Positions 54,771 to 63,505 of a stretch of DNA of 64,000 nt are shown here, one piece after another (positions within the stretch are counted from its first letter, which is position 1; the number at the start of each line of letters is the position of its first letter). A program made the position numbers and the translations under genes. A model generated the notes under the pieces. The model did not search any database. It was not told the DNA's origin and saw nothing but the letters and a program-made list of their open reading frames with translations. The stretch comes from Clostridia bacterium (GTDB taxonomy: Bacteria > Bacillota > Peptococcia > DRI-13 > UBA5745): contig JAHDMJ010000014.1 of assembly GCA_018436095.1 (NCBI GenBank), positions 62,001 through 126,000 on the forward strand. The letters are read 5' to 3'.

Positions 54771-56783
54771 TTGGACGAGAATAAAAACACCATCGATAAG
54801 AACGAACTGGCCAATCTTTTGGACAGTTACGAAGAAAGCGCCAAGGTAATAGACGAGGAAAAAGACGAAGAAGGCTCTTCAATCCGGGTATTTAAAAACA
54901 AGAGCATTAAAACCGGCCTAACGGTTTTTTGTGTGGCTTTGGTAATCTATCACGTCTATGCCCTGCTGTTTCGTCTGACAACGCCGCTGGTGCTTTACTC
55001 CATTCACTGGGGAATGGGGCTTTTTCTGGTCTTCCTCTATTATCCTATCTCCAAAAAAGCCAAAAAGAAATCAAAGGACACCCTGCCTTTTTATGACGCT
55101 CTGTTAGCCCTGTTGGTGATCGTTGTGGTTGCCTATATAATGCTGGACCCGGATGGACTGATGTACCGCCTGTCCTTGAACCGAACCAGCAATATAGATC
55201 TGGTTTTCGGCACCATTGCTATGGTGCTGTCTTTGGAAGCAGCCCGCCGCACCATTGGCCTGGGCCTGCCCATTGTGGCAATTGTTTTCCTGGCCTATGC
55301 CTTCTGGGGCAACCACCTTCCTCCTTTGATCGCCAGCAGAGGTTACTCTTACAAACGGGTAATCAGTTTTATTTTCAGTGTGGAGGGGATTTTCGGCGCT
55401 CCCACTAAAATGAGCGCCCAGTTTGTATTTTTGCTGATCATTTTTGGCGCCTTTTTGGGCGTTAGCGGCGCCGGCGAATTTTTTATGAAAGTGGCCATGA
55501 AAGCCGCCGGCGGCAGCCGGGGCGGCCCTGCCAAGGTTGCGGTAATCGCCAGCGGCCTCTTTGGCAGTATTTCCGGCAGCGCCGTAGCCAATGTGGTAGG
55601 CACCGGGGTATTCACCATCCCCCTGATGAAAAAAACAGGCTATAAACCCCATTTTGCCGGAGCGGTTGAAGCGGTGGCTTCTACCGGCGGACAGATCATG
55701 CCGCCGGTCATGGGCAGCGGCGCCTTTATCATGGCTGAGCTTTTGGGCATGAAATATTCCACTATTGCCATCTGCGCCCTGATCCCGGCCCTCCTTTATT
55801 ATTTGAGCGTCATTATTATGGTGGATCTGGAAGCCGCCCGTACAGGGCTAAAGGGCGTGGACACCAGCGCCTTGGAAAAAATCAGCGCCCAGCTCAAGCA
55901 TGGTTGGAATTTGCTTTTGCCGCTGCTGGTCTTGATTGTCTTCCTGGTGGTCTTCCAGGATACGGTCAGCCGCTCCGCCGTCTATGCAATTTTGGCAGCC
56001 ATCATCGGCTGCGCCCTTAAAAAGTGCTCCCGCATGAGCTGCAAGCAAATTATTGCCGCTATTGAGTTGGGCGTAGTCCGCTCTATCTCCGTAATCGCGG
56101 CGGTGGCCTGCGCCGGCGTGGCCATCGGCGCCATCATGCTTTCCGGTGTAGGGGCAAAATTCACCTACGTAGTAGTTCAGCTAGCCCAAGGCAATCTTTT
56201 AGCCACCCTGATTCTCTCGGGATTAGCTGCCTCAGTATTAGGCATGGGGCTGCCTACCGTTGCGGCCTATATTATTTCCGCTTCTCTATTGGCTCCCTCC
56301 ATCATTCAGCTAGGCGTACTGCCCTTTGCCGCCCATATGTTTTTGCTGTATTACTCCATCCTGTCCCAGATTACGCCTCCCGTAGCCTTGGCAGCTTATG
56401 CCGCCGGCAATCTGGCCAATGCTGATCCCAATAAGGTCGGGTTTACGGCAATGCGCCTGGGAACCATCGCCTTTATTTTGCCCTTCTTTTTTGTATATGG
56501 TAACGCCCTGTTATTGATTGGCAGCACTTCCGAAGTTATCCTGGCAACCATAACCGCCTTAATTGGCACCTTCTGTCTGGCGGTTGGCCTGCAGGGCTGG
56601 TTCTTCGGCCAGGCGGTAAATTGGGTTCTGCGCTTAGTTATCCTAACGGCGGCTTTACTCTGCATTATACCGGGAAGTACAACTGATCTCATCGGCATTG
56701 GGCTGATTGTAATCTTCTTTGTCTTCCACAAAGGCACCCGCCAATGGGCTGTGGGCAATCTTAAAAAAAGTCAAAGCATTTAA
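54771..56783 (+). CDS. TRAP transporter fused permease subunit (TAXI type)
   Basis: 670 residues from TTG 54771 (AAGGAGG 10 bases upstream). Acidic tail, DctQ-like spans about 45-155, then DctM-like core with GSISGSAVANVVGTGVFTIPLMKKTGY near 268, ASTGGQIMPPVMGSGAFIMAELLG near 300, GMGLPTVAAYIISASLLAPSI near 498 and QITPPVALAAYAAGNLA near 542. Nearly the same architecture as the permease at 47176. Works with the receptor encoded just upstream. Confidence 0.95.
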   Translation: MDENKNTIDKNELANLLDSYEESAKVIDEEKDEEGSSIRVFKNKSIKTGLTVFCVALVIYHVYALLFRLTTPLVLYSIHWGMGLFLVFLYYPISKKAKKKSKDTLPFYDALLALLVIVVVAYIMLDPDGLMYRLSLNRTSNIDLVFGTIAMVLSLEAARRTIGLGLPIVAIVFLAYAFWGNHLPPLIASRGYSYKRVISFIFSVEGIFGAPTKMSAQFVFLLIIFGAFLGVSGAGEFFMKVAMKAAGGSRGGPAKVAVIASGLFGSISGSAVANVVGTGVFTIPLMKKTGYKPHFAGAVEAVASTGGQIMPPVMGSGAFIMAELLGMKYSTIAICALIPALLYYLSVIIMVDLEAARTGLKGVDTSALEKISAQLKHGWNLLLPLLVLIVFLVVFQDTVSRSAVYAILAAIIGCALKKCSRMSCKQIIAAIELGVVRSISVIAAVACAGVAIGAIMLSGVGAKFTYVVVQLAQGNLLATLILSGLAASVLGMGLPTVAAYIISASLLAPSIIQLGVLPFAAHMFLLYYSILSQITPPVALAAYAAGNLANADPNKVGFTAMRLGTIAFILPFFFVYGNALLLIGSTSEVILATITALIGTFCLAVGLQGWFFGQAVNWVLRLVILTAALLCIIPGSTTDLIGIGLIVIFFVFHKGTRQWAVGNLKKSQSI

Positions 56784-56816
56784 GTAAAATTTAACTACTG
56801 GAAGGAAGGACAATAT

Positions 56817-57689
56817 ATGATTATTGCATTTATCGGTTTAGGTGAAGTGGGCTCGGCTTACGCTTCCGGCATGGCCAAAAACGGGGCGAAAGTAAAGGGC
56901 TATGATTTGAAATTCCACAGCGAGGGTCTGAACCAGTTTCTGCCCTGCAAAGAAGCCGGCGTGGAATTAGTCAATTCTCCCCAGGAGCTTATCGAAGGCT
57001 CCGATATCATTATCGCAGTAACCTCCTGCACCCAGGCTATGGAAACCGCCCAAATGTATAAACCCTTTTTGACCAAAAATCAGCGCTACATTGATCTCAA
57101 CTCCACGGTGCCTCAATTGGTAAACGAGGTAGAAAAATTCCTGGGCGATAGCTGCATCTTCGTGGACGGCTCCACCCTATGCTCTCCCAGTCAGTTTGGC
57201 GTAGCTACCCCCGTAACCATGGCCGGCCCTGCCGGCGAACAAACCGCCAAGGATCTCAATGCTTGCGGCATGAACATCCGCTATCTGGGTGATAAAAATG
57301 GCCAGGCCTCCGCTTTCAAGGTTATCCGCAGCATTTTTACCAAGGGCCTGGAGTCGGTTTTGATTGAGAGCATGACGGCTGCCCGCTTCTATGGTGTGGA
57401 GGATGATATTTTTGCATCCATTGTCTCCTTCCTGGCCGATGAGCCTACCGATGAGACTTTGGCCTTGATGGTGCGCACTAACGTGCTCCATGCCAAGCGC
57501 CGGGGCGACGAGATCTGTGAAATCGACGAGATGCTCAAAAACGAAGGCTTAGATCATACCATGTCGGAAGCCGCTACCAAGAAATTGTATTGGCTCAGTG
57601 AAATGGGTCTCAAAGAAGAATTCGGCGGCAAAAAGGCCGATACCATGTATGACGCTTTGGACGCCATGTTAAAAAAGCAAGGCAAATAG
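56817..57689 (+). CDS. Beta-hydroxyacid dehydrogenase-like NAD(P)-binding protein (DUF1932 C-terminal domain)
   Basis: 290 residues. Rossmann start IIAFIGLGEVGSAYASGMAKNG (G-L-G-E-V-G), SDIIIAVTSC near 61, then the DLNST and VDGSTLCSPSQF elements that correspond to the substrate-contact region of 3-hydroxyisobutyrate/6-phosphogluconate dehydrogenases, VFKVIRS-type lysine (AFKVIRSIFTKGLESVLIES, about 162-181; the Lys is the family catalytic residue) and a DUF1932-like helical domain. Substrate unknown; would interconvert a hydroxyacid and an oxoacid in the pathway. 33 bases after the permease. Confidence 0.86.
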   Translation: MIIAFIGLGEVGSAYASGMAKNGAKVKGYDLKFHSEGLNQFLPCKEAGVELVNSPQELIEGSDIIIAVTSCTQAMETAQMYKPFLTKNQRYIDLNSTVPQLVNEVEKFLGDSCIFVDGSTLCSPSQFGVATPVTMAGPAGEQTAKDLNACGMNIRYLGDKNGQASAFKVIRSIFTKGLESVLIESMTAARFYGVEDDIFASIVSFLADEPTDETLALMVRTNVLHAKRRGDEICEIDEMLKNEGLDHTMSEAATKKLYWLSEMGLKEEFGGKKADTMYDALDAMLKKQGK

Positions 57690-57724
57690 CTTTAACTGAA
57701 GAATCCTAAGGGAGGCATAGCAAA

Positions 57725-58429
57725 ATGAAAACCACCGCAGGCTTTCGTATTTATACGAAACTAAACCGGGCGGAGCCGGCATTAGTGGAGCTATTCCGGG
57801 ATTTGGCCGTTTGCGATATTGACGACGTAATGCAAAAGATCGCTGCCGCCAATTCAGGAATTAAGCCCATGAACCAAGTGAAGCTTCTCGGTACGGCAGT
57901 TACGGTTAAAGCGCCTATGGGCGACAATCTTATGTTTCATCAGGCCATCGACATGGCCCAGGCCGGCGACGTTATCGTGGCAGACGGCAACGGATGTACG
58001 GAGCGGGCTATCTGCGGCGAAAATATGATGCAGATTGCCCGGCAAAAGGGTATAAAAGGCTTTCTCATCGACGGCACTATCCGTGATTCCGAAGCAACCG
58101 GCGGCCTTGAGGATTTCGCCGTCTTTGCCCGGGGCGCTATGGCCAATGCATCTTTCAAGGGGCTGGGTCCCGGGGAAATCAACGTTCCCGTAAGCATCGG
58201 CGGCATCGTCGTTTACCCCGGCGATATTATTGTGGGTGACAGGGACGGCGTAGTGGCTGTCCGCCCAAAAGACGCCAAGGCTATTGCCGAGGCCGCCGCT
58301 AATCTGCGGGACGCCCAGGCCGCCAATCTGGAGCTTATCCTCAAAGGCCAATCAGACCGTAGCTGGGTAATGAAAGCGCTGGAAGCCAAAGGCTGCTCTT
58401 TTATTGAAAAAACATGGGATGAAGATTAA
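57725..58429 (+). CDS. RraA family protein
   Basis: 234 residues. VCDIDDVMQKIAA near 30 (family Asp pair), TAVTVKAPMGDNLMFHQAID near 58-78, IKGFLIDGTIRDSEATGG (Arg-Asp about 119-120), VYPGDIIVGDRDGVVAVRPKDA near 165-185. Same operon as the RraA protein at 51640, which is unusual: two different RraA-type enzymes in one pathway suggest either two cleavage steps or a heteromeric enzyme. 35 bases after the dehydrogenase-like gene, AGGGAGGC before the ATG. Confidence 0.88.
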   Translation: MKTTAGFRIYTKLNRAEPALVELFRDLAVCDIDDVMQKIAAANSGIKPMNQVKLLGTAVTVKAPMGDNLMFHQAIDMAQAGDVIVADGNGCTERAICGENMMQIARQKGIKGFLIDGTIRDSEATGGLEDFAVFARGAMANASFKGLGPGEINVPVSIGGIVVYPGDIIVGDRDGVVAVRPKDAKAIAEAAANLRDAQAANLELILKGQSDRSWVMKALEAKGCSFIEKTWDED

Positions 58430-58443
58430 CAGGAGGGATTATT

Positions 58444-58749
58444 ATGATTAAGCATCTGGTATTTTGGAAATTGCATGATTTTGCCGAAGGCAACACAAAA
58501 GAAAAGAATATTGAGTACCTTTTTGCGGAGATGGCCGAGATCAAAAAAGAATTCCCTCTGCTGAGAAATTTCTCCTGCCACAAATCCATCCGCACCGGCG
58601 GTCATTTCTGGGACCTGGTACTGGATATGGAGTTTGACAGCCTGGAGGATCTGGAGAAATATCAGGTTTATCCCCGTCACAAGGTTTTGCATGAATTTGC
58701 CGTAAAGGTGCGGACAGACCGGGCAGTTGTTGACTATGTGATGGACTGA
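58444..58749 (+). CDS. Dabb (stress-responsive A/B barrel) domain protein
   Basis: 101 residues: IKHLVFWKLHDFAEGNTKEKN start (family H-x-x-F-W-K-L), LRNFSCHKSIRTGGHFWDLVLDMEFDSLEDLEKYQVYPRHKVLHEFA (the Y-x-x-H-P-x-H-type end), DRAVVDYVMD. Dimeric alpha-beta barrels of this kind occur in small catabolic operons, sometimes as cyclases or chaperone-like subunits. AGGAGGGATTATT before the ATG; ends on the first base of the AEC gene. Confidence 0.9.
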   Translation: MIKHLVFWKLHDFAEGNTKEKNIEYLFAEMAEIKKEFPLLRNFSCHKSIRTGGHFWDLVLDMEFDSLEDLEKYQVYPRHKVLHEFAVKVRTDRAVVDYVMD

Positions 58750-59702
58750 TGGCAGACTTGCTGTTCAGCATTAACGCCACCATGCCGGTAGTTCTTCTGA
58801 TTCTGGCCGGCTACTTTCTGGGGCGTATAAAGGTAATGGATACAGCCTTCACTGCCGCCCTGAATAAATTTGCCTACAACGTAACCTTGCCTTTTTTACT
58901 GTATTCCAATATGTCTACGGTGAAAATCAGCGACCTTTGGAATATCAATTATGTTGTGTTATGTATGGGGGCCACTCTTTTCTGTTTTTTGATTGCGGCT
59001 CTGGTATCCATACCTCTGCTGAAAAACAATAAGCTGCTGCGGGGAGAATTTATTCAGGGTTCTTACCGGGGCAGCGCCATCTTGCTGGCCTTTGCCTTTG
59101 TGCAAAGCTTCTATGGCCAGGTAACCGTCACCTCTCTGATGATACTGGCAACGGTTCCCCTTTATAATTTGCTGGCGGTATTGGTATTATCCTTAGCCGA
59201 CGGCCAAGGCAGCGGGGGAATCAGCCGGGAGGCCTGGAAGGAAATACTGCTCAACCTGCTGAAAAACCCCATCATCATCGGTATTGCCATCGGTATGCTG
59301 GGCTCGGCCCTGCAGCCGCCTCTGCCCCTTTTTATCAAAGAAACCATAAAAAGCCTGGGCTCTTTAATGACCCCTCTGGCCCTGCTTTGCCTGGGGGCAT
59401 CCTTTGAAGGACGCAAGGCCAGGGGCTACCTTGTCCCTACGGCTGTGGGCTGCCTGCTGAAACTGGCAGTCTTTCCGGCCCTCTTGCTGCCCGTGGCTAT
59501 CCGCTTAGGACTCCATGGCGAGGAAATGGCGGCCTTTCTGGTTATGCTGGCTTCTCCCACAACGGTTTCCTGCTATGTGATGGCCCGCAATACCGGCCAT
59601 GAAGGGGTTTTATCCTCTAGCATGGTTCTCATCTCCACTATCGTAAGCAGCGTTACTTTGACCTTTTGGGTCTACTTGCTGCGGACCTTGGGCCGAATCT
59701 AA
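58749..59702 (+). CDS. AEC family transporter (auxin efflux carrier-like)
   Basis: 317 residues, ten hydrophobic segments in two five-span halves: VVLLILAGYFLGRIKVMDTAFTAALNKFAYNVTLPFLLYSNMS (with the N-terminal P-F-L-L motif), then a half with NLLKNPIIIGIAIGMLGSALQPPLP and SLMTPLALLCLGASFEG. Bacterial AEC proteins carry malate, malonate or other carboxylates. As last gene of the operon it may export an acid end product or be a second entry route. Its ATG (start 58749) overlaps the Dabb stop by one base. Confidence 0.9.
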   Translation: MADLLFSINATMPVVLLILAGYFLGRIKVMDTAFTAALNKFAYNVTLPFLLYSNMSTVKISDLWNINYVVLCMGATLFCFLIAALVSIPLLKNNKLLRGEFIQGSYRGSAILLAFAFVQSFYGQVTVTSLMILATVPLYNLLAVLVLSLADGQGSGGISREAWKEILLNLLKNPIIIGIAIGMLGSALQPPLPLFIKETIKSLGSLMTPLALLCLGASFEGRKARGYLVPTAVGCLLKLAVFPALLLPVAIRLGLHGEEMAAFLVMLASPTTVSCYVMARNTGHEGVLSSSMVLISTIVSSVTLTFWVYLLRTLGRI

Positions 59703-59710
59703 ATAAATAA

Positions 59711-59763
59711 AAAAAGAACACTGCCGGCAGATTTGCAAAAAGTCTGCCGGCAGTGTTCTTTTT
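59711..59763. terminator. Bidirectional terminator between convergent operons
   Basis: 21-bp perfect stem: AAAAAGAACACTGCCGGCAG... (59711-59731) against its inverse (59743-59763), 11-base loop, A-run and T-run on the two sides. Confidence 0.95.
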
Positions 59764-59768
59764 AATTA

Positions 59769-60887
59769 TTATAGAATAGCAAACAAAATTTGGGCGCCGG
59801 CGACTACGAGAATCAAGGCAAAGGGATAAGTTGCGGCATAGGCCACGGTTACTTGATCCGTCTTGGCGGACGAAATCAGCGCTCCCAAAGCCGGGGTACT
59901 GGTCATACCGCCGCATATGGCCCCCAATACGGCGATAATATTCAGCTTCAGCAGCTTGATGGCCACCAGGGAACCGATAATCATCGGCACCAGCGTAATC
60001 AGCATGCCCTGGGCAAACAACTGCCAGCCATAATCCCTGACCACGGCCAGAAAGCCTTGGCCCGCCTCCACCCCTGCGCCGATTAGAAACAACATCAAAC
60101 CTAATTCTCGTAAGGCGCCCAAGGTTTGGACATCCGGTAAGGCCATTGAAGTTTTTTGCAGGAAATGGCCTGCCAAAATCCCCAAAAACAAGGGTCCCCC
60201 CGTCATGCCAAGGCTAAACCGGATGCCGCCGGGCAGCGCAATGCTGATTCGCCCCAGCAAAAGACCCAATAGTAAGACAAGCGTTATTACCGGCAGGCCG
60301 GCAGCTTCCGGCGATTCCTTTCGTTTATCTGCCCCTTTTGCTCCGGCAGGGTCCCCGCCTAAAGAAGCCGTAAACCTGACTGCCTCCTCTTGAAGGTCCT
60401 TACGTAAAAGTTTAGGAAAAACCTGCACATAAAGCACTACGCCGATCACTCCAAAAAGATAGGCAATGCCGTACCCTACGGGAATAAGGGGATCCGCCGC
60501 AATTTCCATGGCCGCTGCCAAAGCGGGTGTGCTGGTCAGTGCGCCGCTGAAGATCCCTGCACCTAAGCCCGCCGGCGTATCCAGCAGGCGGCAGACAGCC
60601 CAGGTTGTGCCTACGCCAGCGGTAATGATAATTGCGCCTAAGATAATATAGGCAAAGGCCTTGCGTTTGAAATTTTCAAAAAAGACGGGGCCGGCAATCA
60701 GCCCAACGGCACCGACAAAGATAACCAAACCGAAATCTTTAATCACCCCGGGTACTTCAAAGCCAAAGTGACCAAAGACTAAGGCTACCATCAGTACCAT
60801 TGACGTACCCAAACTAATTCCTTTGATCTGGATGCTGCCCAATAAATAGCCGATTGCCGCTATGCAAAAAATAACTAAGATTACCAA
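59769..60887 (-). CDS. AspT/YidE/YbjL-like putative transporter (duplicated domain)
   Basis: 372 residues, ten or so membrane spans in two repeats. Each carries the family signature: GIFSGALTSTPALAAAM near 112-128 and AICGGMTSTPALGALISSA near 335-353 (T-S-T-P-A-L). A soluble loop (FPKLLRKDLQEEAVRF..DKRKESPEA) separates them, without the two TrkA-C domains usual in the longer AspT antiporters. Aspartate:alanine exchange is the known activity of AspT; other substrates such as succinate are possible. Co-transcribed with the hydroxyacid dehydrogenase 15 bases upstream. Confidence 0.88.
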   Translation of the reverse strand: MVILVIFCIAAIGYLLGSIQIKGISLGTSMVLMVALVFGHFGFEVPGVIKDFGLVIFVGAVGLIAGPVFFENFKRKAFAYIILGAIIITAGVGTTWAVCRLLDTPAGLGAGIFSGALTSTPALAAAMEIAADPLIPVGYGIAYLFGVIGVVLYVQVFPKLLRKDLQEEAVRFTASLGGDPAGAKGADKRKESPEAAGLPVITLVLLLGLLLGRISIALPGGIRFSLGMTGGPLFLGILAGHFLQKTSMALPDVQTLGALRELGLMLFLIGAGVEAGQGFLAVVRDYGWQLFAQGMLITLVPMIIGSLVAIKLLKLNIIAVLGAICGGMTSTPALGALISSAKTDQVTVAYAATYPFALILVVAGAQILFAIL

Positions 60888-60902
60888 GATGACCTCTCCA
60901 TT

Positions 60903-61892
60903 CTAACCCTCAGTTTCACCTATTTCCTGTAAGACCTCTTTGTTTACGACCCGGGCTTGATGAGGCTCGCCTTTGATAACCGCCAACACATCCCGGGCCG
61001 ATAACAACGACATTCTGTTAATGCTGTCTGCCGCATTGGCGCCAATATGGGGCGTGGTAATTACGGAAGGCAGCGTAAACAAGAGGTTCTCTTTTGCAGG
61101 GGGTTCAGGGTCATAGACATCCAGACCTGCACCGGCGATGCTCCCATTTTTTATGGCCTGGTACAGAGCCTGTTCGTCCAGAAGCTGGCCCCGGGCGCAA
61201 TTGATTAAATAGGCTGTGGACTTCATTAAGGCAAGCTTCGTCTGGTCCATCAGATGATGCAGCCCGGCAGTATAAGGGCAATTTATGGAGACGAAATCTG
61301 CAGCCGGCAGCATTTCCTCTATGGTCTCCGCCTTGATTACCCCCAGCTTGGCCATCTGCGCACCGTTAACATAAGGATCAAAGCCCAGAACTCTCATGGA
61401 GAATCCATCCAGGCAGATTTTGGCCAGCTTCCGTCCGATTACTCCCATGCCAATAATAGCAATGGTTTTTTCGTTGATGTCCTGGCCCAGGCATTGGTTG
61501 CGTGCATAATAATCCTTATTTACACGGAGGGCGTTATCGGCGGGAATCAGCTTCCGGCTTAAGGCCAGCATCATTGATATAACTAATTCCGCTACGGACT
61601 GAGCATTGGCCCCCGGCGTGTTCACTACGCAGACACCATGCCTGGTAGCCGCATCAATATCGATATGGTCATAGCCTACGCCGTGGCTGGCTACCGCCTT
61701 AAGCCTGGGGGCTTTTGCAAAAACTCTCTCATCAATTCTGGTGTTGCGGGAAATAATACCGTCCACATCACCTACTAATTCCAGAACCGCTTCTATGCCG
61801 GGATCTTTAGCCCGTATGATCTCCGCTTCTTTTTCCAGCGCCTCTATACCGGCAGGCATAATTTCATCGGTTAACAGCACCTTAATCGGCAT
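60903..61892 (-). CDS. D-isomer-specific 2-hydroxyacid dehydrogenase
   Basis: 329 residues. N-terminal substrate part, then NAD Rossmann fold with IAIIGMGVIGRKLAKICLDGFSMRVLGFDPY near 142-173, catalytic Arg in INCARGQLLDEQAL near 230, Glu in DVYDPEPP near 258 and His in ITTPHIGANA near 278: the R-E-H triad of the SerA/GyaR/LdhA family. Likely reduces a 2-oxoacid or oxidises a 2-hydroxyacid. Between AbgT and the AspT-like carrier. Confidence 0.93.
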   Translation of the reverse strand: MPIKVLLTDEIMPAGIEALEKEAEIIRAKDPGIEAVLELVGDVDGIISRNTRIDERVFAKAPRLKAVASHGVGYDHIDIDAATRHGVCVVNTPGANAQSVAELVISMMLALSRKLIPADNALRVNKDYYARNQCLGQDINEKTIAIIGMGVIGRKLAKICLDGFSMRVLGFDPYVNGAQMAKLGVIKAETIEEMLPAADFVSINCPYTAGLHHLMDQTKLALMKSTAYLINCARGQLLDEQALYQAIKNGSIAGAGLDVYDPEPPAKENLLFTLPSVITTPHIGANAADSINRMSLLSARDVLAVIKGEPHQARVVNKEVLQEIGETEG

Positions 61893-61915
61893 TATTCTTC
61901 TCTCCTAAAATGATT

Positions 61916-63451
61916 TTATAGAAAGGGACCATAGCCGGGGCCCATGGGCAATCCGATAAACACCCATAAAACCATGAAGATAATCCAAACTAAAGCGGCA
62001 ACCAGCGAGTAAGGCATCATATAAGCCACGCAAGTGCCGAATCCGGCCTTTTTGTCATATTGAGCGGCGTAGCCCAGTACAACCGCCATGGTAGCTGAGG
62101 TAGGAGCCAGATTATTGGTCAGACTATCGCCGATACGGTAAGCAACCTGCGTAAAGGCGGGGTCGATACCGGCAATCATGAACATGGGCACAAATACAGC
62201 CGCCAGCAGGCCCCACTTGCCATTGGCGCTTGACATAAACATATTAATAAAAGCAACCATAAATACGAACAGTATCATAAGGACAATACTGGGTACTTGG
62301 AGAGATTGCAGCAGGCTGCCGCCATTGATGGCAATAACCGTTGCAATCTGGCTGGTGGTAAATAGCGCGATAAATTGAGAGCTGAAAAAGGATACCAGGA
62401 AAAAGCTGGATATGCTGCTAATTTCCTTGGTCATCATGGGAATGGTACTGCCAAAGCTCTTCACCGAGCCCGTCACTTTACCATAGCTGAAGCCCATCAC
62501 ATAGAACATCAGGAAAATCAGAGTAGGAATCGACTTAAACAGCGCACCGCTAAGGAGACTGCCGCCTTCCGGTGCAGCAAAGGGCAGGCCCGGCAGGGTC
62601 AATGCCGCAACGGCAACGAAGAACAAAATCAGCGAAATCAGAGAGACCTTCAGACCTTTTAACTGCTGAGGCGTCAGAGGCTCCATATCTTCGGCTTTAA
62701 GCAAAATGGCAGACGCATCCTTGCCCAGTCCCATCCGGTCAAGCTTTGGTTCAACAATCAGCAAGTTAACAGCAGCACAGACAACAGTTAGCACAAAAGT
62801 GGATGCGAAGAGAAAATACCAGCCCATGGCAGGGTTAGCCACATAATCCGGATTAATGATTACGGCTGCTTCCTGGGTCAGGCCGGCCAGGGAGGCGTCG
62901 GCTGAACCCATAAGCAAGTTAGCGCCAAAACCTACGCTGCGGCTGGAATAGCCCAGGAACAGCCCCGCCAAAGGATTACGGCCCAGGCCCATAAACAAAA
63001 TGGCGATGAGGGGAGGAAAAATAATACCGGAAGCATCGCCTACAATGTTGGCATTAACACCTACAAAAGCAACGATCAGGGTTGCAATCCATTTGCTTTT
63101 GCTAGATCCTGTAAGCTTAAGAGTTGCCGGCAGCATCCCGCTATGATTGGCAACGCCAAGTCCTAAGGTACAAATGGGAACAGTCAGCATAGGCGCAAAA
63201 TTCATCCAAACGGAACCCATGTTTTGCAGAAAAGTTGCAATAGCGCCGGAGGTAAGCAAATTGACAATGGCCACTTCTTTTCCCGTAGTCGGATGCTGCA
63301 CCGTCATACCGGCTTTGCTTAGGATAAAGGAAAAAATCAATACAATAACCGACATCCATATAAATAGGTAGGCCGCATGGGGGATCTTGTTTCCCCATTT
63401 TTCAACCCAACCAAAAAACCCCTTGGGCTGATATGTTTCTTGCTTTAGCAT
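61916..63451 (-). CDS. AbgT family transporter (p-aminobenzoyl-glutamate transporter-like)
   Basis: 511 residues from ATG 63451 (GGAAGGG upstream), preferred over GTG 63496 since relatives begin near KGFFGWVEKWGNKIPHAAYLF. Twelve to thirteen spans; family motifs MNFAPMLTVPICTLGLGVANHSGMLPATL near 95-125, SASIMSSADA-like LMGSADASLAGLTQEAAVI near 200 and a C-terminal re-entrant LAPTSATMAVVLGYAAQYDKKAGFGTCVAYMMPYSL. AbgT proteins import aminobenzoyl-glutamate or act as drug/sulfonamide antiporters. In an operon with an M20 amidohydrolase 54 bases upstream, the classical combination for uptake plus hydrolysis of an N-acyl or N-aryl amino acid. Confidence 0.94.
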   Translation of the reverse strand: MLKQETYQPKGFFGWVEKWGNKIPHAAYLFIWMSVIVLIFSFILSKAGMTVQHPTTGKEVAIVNLLTSGAIATFLQNMGSVWMNFAPMLTVPICTLGLGVANHSGMLPATLKLTGSSKSKWIATLIVAFVGVNANIVGDASGIIFPPLIAILFMGLGRNPLAGLFLGYSSRSVGFGANLLMGSADASLAGLTQEAAVIINPDYVANPAMGWYFLFASTFVLTVVCAAVNLLIVEPKLDRMGLGKDASAILLKAEDMEPLTPQQLKGLKVSLISLILFFVAVAALTLPGLPFAAPEGGSLLSGALFKSIPTLIFLMFYVMGFSYGKVTGSVKSFGSTIPMMTKEISSISSFFLVSFFSSQFIALFTTSQIATVIAINGGSLLQSLQVPSIVLMILFVFMVAFINMFMSSANGKWGLLAAVFVPMFMIAGIDPAFTQVAYRIGDSLTNNLAPTSATMAVVLGYAAQYDKKAGFGTCVAYMMPYSLVAALVWIIFMVLWVFIGLPMGPGYGPFL

Positions 63452-63505
63452 ATTCCTTACCCTTCCTTTCATTAATTGAGTTGTTGAATTATCCACTACC
63501 CTCCT

